From Macrobrachium rosenbergii (Eukaryota > Arthropoda > Malacostraca > Decapoda > Palaemonidae): 64,000 nt of DNA. The notes beneath the pieces were generated by a model, which worked only from the letters and a program-made list of their open reading frames with translations, did no database searches and was not told the DNA's origin. The stretch lies in NCBI RefSeq assembly GCF_040412425.1, contig NC_089781.1, positions 48,538,727-48,602,726 of the forward strand, in the 5' to 3' direction. Both the position numbers and the translations under genes were made by a program. Shown here in pieces: positions 24,593 through 36,580 of this stretch. The first letter of the stretch is position 1, and each line of letters opens with the position of its first letter.

Positions 24593-26544
24593 CTGTAAGT
24601 GTGAACAGTAAATGAACCTCCCACTCTAAGAAACTTAAACTAAGCAGGCACACGTATTTTCAAGTTGTACCACCGGAATACTCCGGCGGAATGAAAAACC
24701 CCCGTCAGAGACAGGCCTACCAGAAAAGTAACTTAAAATTAGGGTAAGCAAAAGCCCTCAACTGCCGGAATACTCCGCGGAACGAGGAGCCGAATCAACG
24801 GGACCTTTACCACAAGGGGTGCCGGAATAAGACGGGCGGAACCCAAGGATAAGATCACCGGACTCTAATAACAATAACAGAAATAATTATAAATTGACGG
24901 CGGGTGAGCTGCCGAAGCAAAATAAATGCATACATATACAGAGGATGGTAACATAATCGGTTAACAACGATGTACAAAATTCCACACTCCCGAGTCCGCA
25001 CCACCCCCCGGGGATCCTAAAGCCTCAACCGCTAGAGAACAATAGAAGGGTGAGGCTACAAAACACCACAAATCCACAAGGGCAGGTGTAAGCGCCAGTC
25101 AACCCAACTAGAGTATCCCGAACGCCGGAGCGAACGTGGAACAAGGCTGAGAAAAGTAACCCTGAGAAGGTTCGAACACCTGCTCGATCCTAGGAGATCG
25201 GGTTAACGAAGACACTGAGCTCAGCAAAATGCCATCGGGACCAGCCCTGGGAGGGAGCTTCCCTCCACCAGGAAAGATCTCACAACTCGGGGTGGTCGCC
25301 GGATACCGACGCCACCGCGTGAGAAGATGACAAAAAAGCTGGACCAGGGTAGGCCAGGGTAGGGGGGGGGGAGAAGGAAGGGAGTAGGCCAGAGCAGAGG
25401 AAAACAGAAGACTGGGGAAGATGCCTTCACCCGCTCAACTGCAACCCGACCACGCTAAATAATACCAGCTGGAGAGATCATGGCCTACTCCGCATGAAAG
25501 GGAAGGGAATAGCGGTTAAAGGTCTCCATACTCTCACCCCACACATAGACGTAGCCTATGACATAAAAAGGGGGAGAAGGAAAGGGAGGGATGAGGAAAC
25601 AACAGGGAGAGAAATTTCCGTGTCGAAGACCAACCAGAGCCGAGCGGAAGGGAATGCTAAAAAGCATGGAGGAGACACACCCACAGAAAAAAAAAACCTC
25701 AACCCCTCCGTAAAGAAGGGGGAGGACTATGGGGCTCACTCCACAACCCAAACCACGGTCAGAGGATGGAACAACAACAGAAACTCCCTCCACCTGCTGA
25801 TCCCCTCCTCTCACCTAACCTAACCCAGGTGAAAGGGAGAGCAGGAGGCCAAGGGCGCAATAACAAGCCTAATATACACTAGGCACAATAATAAGATAAC
25901 CAGAATAATAAATCACCATCATATGTGCATAAACAATAAAATAAAATGTGCTTGTGCTAGGCGCGTAGCCTAACCGAGAGAGGCGACAGGAAGTTAACAG
26001 TAAAACTGAACCTGACGCCCCCCGGTAACAAAAGAATAGTAAACAGTTAAAAACATGATGTCAAGCACTAGCAAAATAATAATATAATAATTATAAAGCT
26101 AAAACTGTCCAAGGGGAAACATCCTGGGGAGTCACCTAAGCGGGAAGATGACGGGAACCCAATGCGGGAACCCCAATGATACAGTCAACAAAATTATCGT
26201 TTGAGAAACACCGAAACAACCCAGCTTAGGGAAAACCACCAGGATGAATCTTAGGGGAATAAAAATAAGCAAGAGCCGACAAGGAAAAGCCCAAACAGAA
26301 CAGGCTGGACGAGCGTACCTCGCGGACAACAGGGCTGGCTGGGGGACGCCGTAGCGTCTTAACAAAACCACGTATAATTAATAAATACGGGCTGAAACAG
26401 CCAAACTTATCATAAAAACCCCACAATAAGATGGTACTTAACTTGGATACAGTAAAGCTGCTCGACGACATGCTTGATAACACGAAAAAACAGCCAAAAG
26501 CACAAGCCACCAGAAAAACAGTGAAAACGATCACGTGCTAGAAA
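24593..26544 (-). other. DIRS-1 5' leader
   Basis: Nearly 2 kb upstream of the Gag exons with no recognisable gene. It has short CCGGA palindromes (for example CCGGAATACTCCGG at 24,673-24,686 and a variant at about 24,764). The open frames here share nothing with known families. The acceptor at 24,593 suggests that part of this leader is removed by splicing. Confidence 0.55.
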
Positions 26545-26850
26545 AGGAATGAGTTCAGATGGCGCTGGGGTTACCACTTGGCGGACGGGTGAGTGGGGAG
26601 CTGGAATGGCTCCTCGCTCTTCCGAGGGATTTTGCCATTGGGATGTCTTTCGAGTATGGTTCTGTGGCTGTGATTTATTCACTCACCCTTATCCATACCG
26701 ACGCCTTCTTGATTTAAGAAGACGCTCGATCTGGGGGTAGTAACCCCAGCATTCCTGATAACTTTTTTCTCTGGTATATTTAGCAATATTTATACCTAGA
26801 AATTCGTGCAAGAAGGAATTTCACCGGGTGACACAGGGACGAACTCAGAA
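26545..26850. repeat. DIRS-1 inverted terminal repeat (5' side)
   Basis: Reverse complement of 18,540-18,844, including ATGGCGCTGGGGT and the CACTCACCC segment. It ends GACGAACTCAGAA directly against (TA)n. Confidence 0.85.
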
Positions 26851-27236
<386 letters not shown>

Positions 27237-28513
27237 GATCTCGCCTCTCGAGATCAACAGGTTCTTAAAAAAAAAAGCTTGAGCTGTAATGACTGACGAG
27301 AGGTGACGAACAAAGGAGGGAGGAGCAGAACAAAACCAAAAAGTTACCTTAAAATTAATTTATTTACAATATTTACAGTAAGTCAAGTTCAGTTTAGAGA
27401 TTAAATCCACAAAAATATATCAGCATTGAAACTTAATGTTTCACAGAATAATCAAATTAAAAAAAAGTCAGAAGGTCAGTGAACATATAAAAAAATGACA
27501 ATCATAAAGATGAACAGCTCAACAAACATTCTAAACAGACAAGCAGACAGAATTAGTAAAATATGTTCCAACAAACATCATTAGTGCAAAATAATAAACA
27601 ATTCAAACGTTTTATAATAAAATATCTTTCAGAGTCAGTAAATTACTTCAAAACAGAGAGCACAAATAACAGCAACACAAACATCGTGTTAAACACCCAT
27701 TACTCTCACAAAACTCGCAGTGAAATACTCAATAACATTAAACACAATAATAATGAGCTCTTTGACTCAATAAACATGTTACCTCCAATGAAAAATAAAT
27801 ACGATAACAAGGTTACTCAAAATCATTACAAGATACACTATGATGAAGTTACATCACCAGATGAACTCAATAGAGCTGTCAAAACACCCCCAAGCTGCTT
27901 CACAGGAACACTGCAGGACAACTCCGACAGAGTCGAAACGACAACCATCTCGTCCTCAATCACAGTGCTGACGTCCTCCTCCAGTACCGACGACCATGGC
28001 AGAGCCGACACGGCAACCATCTCGTCCTCCAAGAAACGCACTGATGTCCTCCTCCAATTACGACGACCATGACAGAGCCGACACAGCAACCATCTCGTCC
28101 TCCAAGAAACACACTGACGTCATCTTCCAATTACGACGACCATGACAGAGCCGACACGGCAACCATCTCGTCCTCAAGAAACTCTCCGTTGCTCTGCTGC
28201 CAAGACCTGCTTCGCAGGTACGGATACCCGCTGCTGCTACTCCAGCTGGCTTGCTGCTACCCTCAACCTGATTCGTTCCTGCTACGAACCTGACTCTCAG
28301 GTACGAATACCTGCTGCTGCTACCCCAACTGACTCGCTGCTGCCCTGGACCATCGGTCGTTCTGCCCTCCAGAACCTGGCTCGTTGCTGCTACGAACCTG
28401 ACTGACGCTGTCAAGCACTCCATGACAGACGTCAACTCACCAACATGAAAAAAATACAAACAAAGGAGGCAACAACCCACTATGGGAACAATCGGCAAAC
28501 GATTGTTCCTAAC
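27237..28513 (-). mobile_element. Unidentified segment, candidate solo LTR
   Basis: A 1.28-kb island between two (TA)n tracts. Read on the minus strand it begins TGTTAGGAACAATCG and ends GGCGAGATCA, so it has the TG...CA ends of an LTR. A perfect hairpin lies close to each end: GGAACAATCG with a TTTGC loop (28,485-28,509), and GATCTCG with a 5-base loop (27,237-27,255). It contains a 73-bp tandem repeat and a second set of degenerate repeats at 28,200-28,410. A 169-codon plus-strand frame (27,563-28,072), Asn-rich at its start, has no recognisable domain and runs into the tandem repeat, so I do not call it a gene. Alternatives are a non-autonomous DNA element or a fragment of a larger LTR element. 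Confidence 0.4.
27928..28185. repeat. 72-73-bp tandem repeat, about 3.5 copies
   Basis: Copies start at about 27,928, 28,000, 28,073 and 28,146, each beginning CAGAGYCGA and containing CAACCATCTCGTCCTC. The spacing is 72, 73 and 73 bp. Confidence 0.88.
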
Positions 28514-29450
<937 letters not shown>

Positions 29451-29454
29451 TTAA

Positions 29455-30290
29455 AGCTGGAAGGAGACGACGATTTCTGGAAGGATGCCCCGGCCACTTT
29501 TACATCGGGTAAGCTGGACCCAGATTGCGCATCCACCTTATTCAGTGAGCAGCTTCCCAAACTGCCAGAAGCCCTCCCGAAAGCAGTTTGAGGCTAGGTG
29601 TCGGCTGAGCCGATCACTGAACTCCCTGTGCCTGGCGGAATCCACCGCAGTGATGTACTCCGAGGAGCCACTCTTCCAGGTCCTGACGAAGTCTCTGTTA
29701 GCAGGATTTCATGCGGACCTGTTTGACTTCATGGTAGCGCGGATGAACTGCCGTAAATACATCTTCGCCGACGCTACCATAAGACATGAGCCTAACAAGC
29801 TCATGAAAAGCTCCTTCTGGGGGGGTAGTATCTTCCCCGAAGGAGAGGTCAGCAATGTCCTGGCTGAGGCAACCAGGGCTAATCAAAGTCTGTGCTCCCG
29901 CTTTGTCAAAGTATCCCTGCTTTCAAAAGGAAAGCCCCCGAGTCCGCGGGCCCCAAAACAGGCCAGGTAAGAGATACAGGAGGCACAGAAGACAACACCA
30001 ACAAACCGTTGTCCAAGCTGTACCTGTCTCGTCAGTTGGCCAGCCTTCTACCTCGAAGGCCCAGCCTCAACAGTTCGTGCTGGTGCAGCCAGCTCAGCAC
30101 TCCCCCTGCCGCGCCTACCTTCGTGACGTCTCCTGTATATAACCCCCTCCTATGAGGGCCAGGGGTCGTTTCGAGGCCTTAACAGGAGCGCAAGGGCATC
30201 CTTCAGAGGCAAGGCTGCCTTGCGATCCCTCTCCCGGGGGGAGAGGAGGCCGAGGTAGAGGAGGCAAGCCTTCACCTTCCCAGTGAGACC
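29455..30290 (+). pseudogene. DIRS-2 Gag, C-terminal half
   Basis: The homology to DIRS-3 Gag starts at GDDDFWKDAPATFTSGKLDP and continues through KARCRLSRSLNSLCL-like, YSEEPLFQVLTKSLLAGFHA and FDFMVARMNCRKYIFADATI. The long frame ends near 29,970. The remainder (to about 30,290) continues in other frames with PVSSVGQPSTSKAQPQ and a degraded Arg/Gly-rich tail. This is the nucleic-acid-binding structural protein of the element. It is broken by frameshifts near 29,570 and 29,900-29,970. Confidence 0.72.
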
Positions 30291-30299
30291 AATCAGGTG

Positions 30300-31330
30300 G
30301 GCGGCAGACTTCACCTGTTCAGGGACCAGTGGACCTTCAGTCCGTGGGCCCACAGTATAGTCTCCAAAGGTTTGGGGTGGAGTTGGATCAAGGGCCCTCC
30401 CCTCTGATCAGATTTCATCAACCGTCTTCCAAAGCTCTGCGCGGGACTTTGCGGCCGAATTACTCCAAAAGTGGGCCATAAAGAAAGTGAGACACCTGAA
30501 ATTTCAAGGCAGGCTGTTCAGTGTTCCCAAGAAAGACTCAGTCAACAAAGGGTAATCTTGGATCTGTCGCGTCTCAATCTTTATATACAATGCGACAAAT
30601 TTCGCATGCTTACAATCGCGCAGGTGCGGACTCTACTTCCTCGTGGAGCCGTCACCACCTCTATAGATCTTTCAGACGATATTATCACGTCCCGATTGCG
30701 CCGAACTTCTCTCCCTTCCTAGGTTTCAGACTGGGGAAACAAGCCTACTCCTTCAGGGTCATGCCATTCGGGCTCAACATAGCACCCAGAATTTTCACGG
30801 CTGGCGGAAACGGTAGTGCAGCAATTACGGTCCCAGGGGATATCGCTGGCGCATACCTGGGCGATTGGATAATTTGGGCATCCAACGCCGAGGAGTGCCG
30901 GAGAGCTACGGCCATGGTGATCGAGTTTCTGGAATCCCTAGGCTTTCAGATAAACAGGGCGAAAGTCCCGCCTAACTCGGAGGCTCGATTTCAGTGGCTG
31001 GGTATCCAGTGGGATCTGGTCTCACACAAGCTGTCTATTCCGCCAGCCAAATGGAGAGAGGTAGCCAAAGCCACCAGGCAATTCCTCAAAGGCAGGAAAG
31101 CCTCTCGCAGAACGCAAGAAAGAATCCTGGGTTCTCTTCAGTTCACATCTGTAACAGATCTGCTCCTAAAAGCAAAACTGAAAGACATAAACAGAGTGTG
31201 GCGGAGACGAGCCAATGTCAAGCTCAGGGACAAGGTGTCATTAATTCCTCCGGTGCTGAGGAAAGACTCGGCCGTGGTCCACAGTCAAGGGTCTTTCAAG
31301 TCAGTTCCCCTTCAATTCCCTCCCCAGCTC
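30300..31330 (+). pseudogene. DIRS-2 reverse transcriptase, frameshifted
   Basis: Two overlapping frames carry pieces of the RT. 30,471-30,722 has VILDLSRLNLYIQCDKFRML and VTTSIDLSDD, where the A-Y of the catalytic motif A is damaged. 30,521-31,333 has FRLGKQAYSFRVMPFGLNIA, then AGAYLGDWIIWAS. The polymerase YLDD box reads YLGD, so a catalytic aspartate is lost as well as the frame. It is therefore inactive even apart from the frameshifts. Confidence 0.82.
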
Positions 31331-31334
31331 TAAT

Positions 31335-33075
31335 AATCCACACAGACGCTTCGTTAAGCGGCTGGGGAGGGTACTCACCAAAAGAAAAGGTACAGGGTAC
31401 ATGGTCCACACTGTTCCGTCAGTTCCACATACACATTTTTGAGGCGATGGCAGTGTTTCTAACTCTGAAAAAACTTTGCCCCACCAACCAGATTTATATC
31501 AGGCTGGTGCTGGACAGCGCAGTAGTGGTACATTGCATAAACAGAGGGGGTTCCAAATCGAGCCGGATAAACCAAGTGATGATAGCCATTTTCTCCCTGG
31601 CGGAGAAGCACGGCTGGCACCTGTCAGCTACTCATCTAGCAGGAGTCCGGAATGTCATTGCAGACTCCCTGTCCAGGGCAACTCCGCTGGAGTCAGAATG
31701 GTCCCTGGACGAGGCTTCTTTCGAATGGATCGCCCGTCAGGTTCCGGGCCTTCAGGTGGACTTGTTTGCCACGGAGAGCAATCACAAACTCCCTTGTTAT
31801 GTTGCTCCCCAACCTGGATCCTCGAGCTCACGCTACGGATGCAATGTCAGTGGACTGGAACAAATGGCAGAAAATCTGTCTGTTCCCGCCAATAAACCTG
31901 CTGATGAAGGTGTTGCACAAGCTCAGGTCATTCAAAGGTCAAGTGGCCCTGGTAGCTCCCAACTGGCCGAAGAGCAATTGGTTCCCTCTTCTTCTGGAGC
32001 TCAAACTACGGTGTCATCAAATACCCAAGCCACAGCTGACTCAAATAGTACAAACACGGACTGTGTCAGCTTCCTCAAGAATTTTGAATGCCCTGGCTTT
32101 ATGGACTTTATGAAATTCGCCGCTCAGAGAGGTGCGGATACTGATCCCGTTAATACTCTGTTTCTGGAATCAGATAAAAGAGATTCTACCCTCAGACAGT
32201 ACGATTCAGCAGTTAAAAAGTTAGCATCTTTTTTGAAGGAATCTGAAGCTCAAGTCATGACCAACAATTTGGCAATATCATTCTTTAGGTCACTGTTTGA
32301 AAAGGGTCTGGCTCCGGCCACCATTACCACAACGAAATCAGCTTTGAAAAAGGTGTTTTTGCATGGCTTCAAGATTGATTTAACAGATTCATATTTTTCA
32401 TCCATGCCCAGAGCATGCGCTCATTTGAGACCAGCGACCCGTCCACATACGGTTTCCTGGTTTCTTAACGATGTTCTAAAATTAACCTCAGAAACTAAAA
32501 ACGATCAATGTTCTTATTTGAATCTGTTAAGGAAGACGTTGTTCCTAATTAGTCTAGCTTCAGGTGCTAGAATATCAGAACTGTCTGCTCTCTCTAGAGG
32601 TGCGAATCATGTGGATTTTCTCCCGTCAGGAGAAGTTCTGCTTTCCCCAGATCAAAGATTCTTAGCAAAAAATGAAGACCCTCAGGATAGGTGGTCCCCC
32701 TGGAAGGTTGTTCCTCTTCCACAAGACCTGTCTTTATGCCCAGTTGCTACCTTAAGGGCCTATTTACAGAGAACTTCTCAGTGTTTGTCTGGTCCTCTTT
32801 TTATCAGGGAAAAAGGAGGAATGCTTTCTTTAAAGGCTATCAGACAACAAATTCTATACTTCATTAAGCAAGCTAACCCGGATTCAGTCCCTAAGGTTCA
32901 TGATATCCAAGCAGTGGCTACCTCCACTAATTATTTTCATAATATGAATTTTTATGAGCTTAAGAAGTATACGGGCTGGAAATCTCCATCAGTGTTTAAA
33001 CGCCACTATCTGAAATCACTGGAAGCTCTGAAGTTCCCTGTAGTGGCTGTAGGGAGCATTGTCCCTCCACCTTAA
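31335..33075 (+). CDS. DIRS-2 RNase H remnant fused to tyrosine recombinase
   Basis: One long open frame (from 30,994) joins two domains normally in different frames. RNase H: LIIHTDASLSGWGGYSPKEK, the Glu in HIFEAMAVFLTLKKL, LVLDSAVVVHCINRGGSKSS and HLAGVRNVIADSLSR, so all four acidic residues are present. After CYVAP (about 31,810) a one-base change shifts the frame from the RNase H tail into the start of the recombinase frame. The recombinase has LFLESDKRDSTLRQYDSAVK, SGARISELSALSR, HDIQAVATS, TGWKSPSVFKRHYLKSLEAL. The HxxR arginine is Gln here. The catalytic Tyr is kept. The fusion is most likely a decay product rather than a designed protein, since DIRS-3 shows the two frames overlapping. 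Confidence 0.8.
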
Positions 33076-33527
33076 ATTAACCTTTAATCCCTATCCTTTC
33101 CCCCCCACCCACCTGCCTCATTTACTTGCCCTGCCATTTTCTCCTGGACCAGACATGCTGCACAGCCTGGCTCCTCATATTATGATGTACAATCTTGCAG
33201 TGTTAGTTTTCAAGTTTGCGACATGTTATACTTACTGTGATTTAGTTTTAAGTCCGGAGGTACCTTTATAAATTTTCTGTCGTTTATTTAGTTTTGGTAC
33301 CTTCCCACCATAGTATTAATTATGTACATAGTTGTTTCTCATGTCCTTTACTGTGGTATTAATTGTATCCCTAGTTATAACTCAGTTTATCTGTCTATAC
33401 CTTTGGTATTTAATCATGTTTTGGGGGATAATTAAAACTATTTTCAGTAATAGTGTTTTTATACATGTTCACCTAACTGTTCGCTCCTTTTAGACTTTCA
33501 CCAAAGCTTAGTATGATTCTCTGTCAT
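33076..33527 (+). other. 3' noncoding region of DIRS-2
   Basis: Between the recombinase stop and the internal complementary region. No gene seen. Confidence 0.6.
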
Positions 33528-33605
33528 GATTTCACCGGCTGACACAGGGACGAGCTCAGAAAAGGGATTTTGACAAAGGAAAAATCTATTTCTGAGGAGG
33601 CCCTC
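33528..33605. repeat. DIRS-2 internal complementary region
   Basis: Reads GATTTCACCGGCTGACACAG, then GAGCTCAGAAAAGGGATTTT, then CTGAGGAGGCCCT. The second half is the reverse complement of the end of the 3' terminal repeat at about 33,943-33,987. Confidence 0.82.
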
Positions 33606-33659
33606 CCAGATCTAGGTTTCCCTCCCCAGTAGGCATACCAAGCTTGTGGGGGTGCTAGC

Positions 33660-33987
33660 CTGGAATAAGTACAGATGGCGCTGGGGTCGTCGGTTGGCGG
33701 GCAGGTGAGTGCGAGCGTTAGATCGGCTCCTCACGTTCCAGGGTTTTGTCATTGGGATGTCTACAGAGTGCAGTCCTGTGGCAGTGACAACAATCACTCA
33801 CCCTTACCTATACCGACGTCTATTTCATAATAGATGTTCGATCTGGGAGTAAACCCCAGCATTCCTGATAGCTTTTTCTCTGGTATATTTAGCAATCTCT
33901 ATACCTAGAAATTCGTGCTTAATAGGAATTTCACCGGGTGACACAGGGCCTCCCTCAGAAATAGATTTTTCCTTTGTCAAAATCCCT
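33660..33987. repeat. DIRS-2 3' inverted terminal repeat
   Basis: Contains the same CAGATGGCGCTGGGGT, CACTCACCC and CCCCAGCATTCCTGATA landmarks as DIRS-1 and ends CCTTTGTCAAAATCCC. No 5' partner remains. Confidence 0.82.
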
Positions 33988-34399
<412 letters not shown>

Positions 34400-34400
<1 letters not shown>

Positions 34401-34715
34401 GGATTTTGACAAAGGAAAAATCTATTTCTGGGGGAAGACCTGTGTCACCCGGTGAAATTGCCACTTAGCACACATTTCTAGGTAAATTCATTGCTAAACA
34501 TACCAGAGAAAAACTAAATGCAATGCTGGGGTTACTACCCCCAGTGCGAGCTCCATAAAATGGAGTCGTGTATAGGAAAGGGTGAGTGTTGTCACTACCA
34601 CAGGCCTCTGCCCTGTAGATATTCCCAATCTCAAAATCCCCCAGAGCGAGGTGCCATAACAACGCCCGCACCAGCTCCCCGACTACCAACAACTCAGCCG
34701 CCATATTGGCATTCC
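34400..34715. repeat. DIRS-3 inverted terminal repeat (3' side)
   Basis: Starts GGGATTTTGACAAAGG and runs to GCCGCCATATTGGCATTCC. The reverse complement is at 42,636-42,926. The outer 30 or so bases have no counterpart on the 5' side. Confidence 0.88.
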
Positions 34716-34784
34716 AGGTTAGCACCCCCCCCAAAGCTTGGTATTTTACCCAGGGGGGGGGGAAAAGGAGGAATAGTGGTGGGT

Positions 34785-34876
34785 CACCGGGTGACACAGG
34801 TCTTCCCCCAGAAATAGATTTTTCCTTTGTCAAAATCCCTTTTCTGGGCCTTGACCTGTGTCAGCCGGTGAAATCA
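34785..34876. repeat. DIRS-3 internal complementary region
   Basis: The first part is the reverse complement of 34,400-34,458. The second part, TTTCTGGGCCTTGACCTGTG to CGGTGAAAT, is the reverse complement of the 5' end at about 42,893-42,926 with one mismatch. The two parts are joined exactly as the element ends would be in a circle. Confidence 0.87.
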
Positions 34877-35226
34877 TAACAGAGAATTAAACATACCAGC
34901 TTGGTGAAGGCCTTGGAAAACTACTGTGATGGAAAGAAATAAAACAATTAGTAAAAGTGAGTTTTAATTACCCAAGCCAAAAATTTCTAATAACATGAGA
35001 ATAACGAGATGGGGGAACCATGCCCCAAAGTAAACATGATATACAGAACATCAGAACACGATTATAATTGACTTAAATACTAACAAATAGGAAAATTAGA
35101 AAATATGCAACATGGTCAGGAGTCAGGCTGTGAGGCATGCTTGACCCAGAGAAGACGGTAAGGGGAGTAAACGAGGCAGGTAGGCGAGAGGGAGAGTGAC
35201 AGAACAGTTAGGAATGCATAATGAGA

Positions 35227-36580
35227 TCAGTCAGAGGAAGGAACAATGCTTCCTGCTGCCACTGTGGAAAATTTTAGAGCCTCTAGGGATTTGAGGTAGT
35301 GGCGTTTGAACACCAAAGGTGATTTCCAACCCATATATTTTTTGAGATCATCAAAATTCATATGATGGAAATAGTTAGTGGAGGTGGCCACCGCCCTGAT
35401 ATCATGGACCTTAGGAACTGAATCTGGGTTAGCTTGTTTAATAAAGTACAAGATTTGTTGTCTGATGGCCTTCAGAGAAATAGTTCCTCCACTTTCTCTC
35501 ACAAAAAGAGGACCTGAACTTACATTAGAGGTCCTGTCTAAATAAGCCTTTAAGGTAGAGACTGGGCACAATGACAGGTCTTGTGGAAGGGGGACAACCT
35601 TCCATGGGGACCACCTATCTCGCGGATCTTCATTTTTAGTGAGAAACTTGAGATCTGGGGCTAACAGAATTTCTCCTGACGGGAGGAAATCAACATGGTT
35701 CGGTTCTCTAGATAGAGCTGACAGCTCAGAAATTCTAGCACCTGAAGCTAAACTAATTAAGAATAAGGTCTTCCTTAACAGACTTGAGAATGAACAATTC
35801 TGATTATCAGTATCTGATGCTAATTTAAGAACGTCATTTAAGAACCAGGAAACCGTGTGTGGATGGGTTGCTGGTCTCAAACGAAATGCATGCTCTAGGA
35901 ATTGATGAAAAATAAGAATCAGTTAAGTTAATATTAAAGCCATGTAAAAATATCTTTCTTAAAGCTGATTTGGCTGTAGTAATGGTACTAGAGGCAAGAC
36001 CTTTTTCAAACAATGACCTGAAGAATGAGATTGCAAGGTTCGTGGTCATTTCTGTAGCTTCAGATTCTTTCAGGAACAGAGCTAATTTCTTGACTGCTGA
36101 GTCATATTGTCTGAGGGTAGATTCCATTTTGTCTGATTCTAAGAACAATGTATTAACAGGATCAATATTAGCATCTTTCTGAGCTGCAAATTTCATGAAA
36201 TCCACAAAGCTAGGGCATCTTGGACTCTTGAGGAAGCTGACACAGTCCGAGTTTATACTATTTGTGTCAATTTTGGTCTGGGGATCTGTATGCACTGGAG
36301 CTTCAGTTCTAGAAGAAGAGGAAACCAGTTGCTCTTCGGCCAGTTGGGCGCTACCAGAGCCACCTGACCTTTGAATGTCCTGAGCTTGAGTAAGACTTTC
36401 ATCAACAAGTTTACTGGAGGGAACAGGTAGATCCTCTGCCACTTGTTCCAATCTATTGACATCGCATCTGTGGAGTGAGCCAGAGGGTCCAGGTTGGGGG
36501 CCACATAACAAGGAAGTTTGTGGTTGCTTTCTGTGGCAAACAGATCTACCTGGAGACCTGGGACCTGACTGCAAATCCAC
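35227..36580 (-). pseudogene. DIRS-3 tyrosine recombinase, one frameshift
   Basis: This recombinase would integrate the element's circular DNA. The upstream frame (36,580-35,834) has DCVSFLKSPRCPSFVDFMKF, LFLESDKMESTLRQYDSAVK and SFFRSLFEKGLASSTITTAK. The catalytic frame (to 35,227) has SGARISELSALSR with the first Arg, KVHDIRAVATSTNYFH with His and second Arg, YMGWKSPLVFKRHYLKSLEA with the conserved Trp and the Tyr nucleophile, ending SIVPSSD. A one-base insertion near 35,885-35,893, compared with DIRS-2, splits the gene between RAC and LRPAT. All recognisable catalytic residues are intact. The first half overlaps the end of the RT-RNase H frame. Confidence 0.88.

Larger units (their letters stand above)
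29455..33987 (+). mobile_element. DIRS-2: 5'-truncated DIRS element
   Basis: A DIRS-type element on the plus strand. It lacks the 5' terminal repeat, the leader and the first part of Gag. The remaining order is Gag C-terminal half, RT, RNase H, tyrosine recombinase, internal complementary region (33,528-33,605) and 3' terminal repeat (33,660-33,987). It starts within a few bases of the truncated coding end of PLE-2. Confidence 0.87.

Noticed and set aside
25494..25823. Open frames on both strands in the DIRS-1 leader
   Set aside because: Overlapping frames on opposite strands, low complexity, and no counterpart in the DIRS-3 leader.
27563..28072. 169-codon frame, Asn-rich at its start
   Set aside because: No recognised domain, and it runs into a 73-bp tandem repeat. 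It is probably open by chance.
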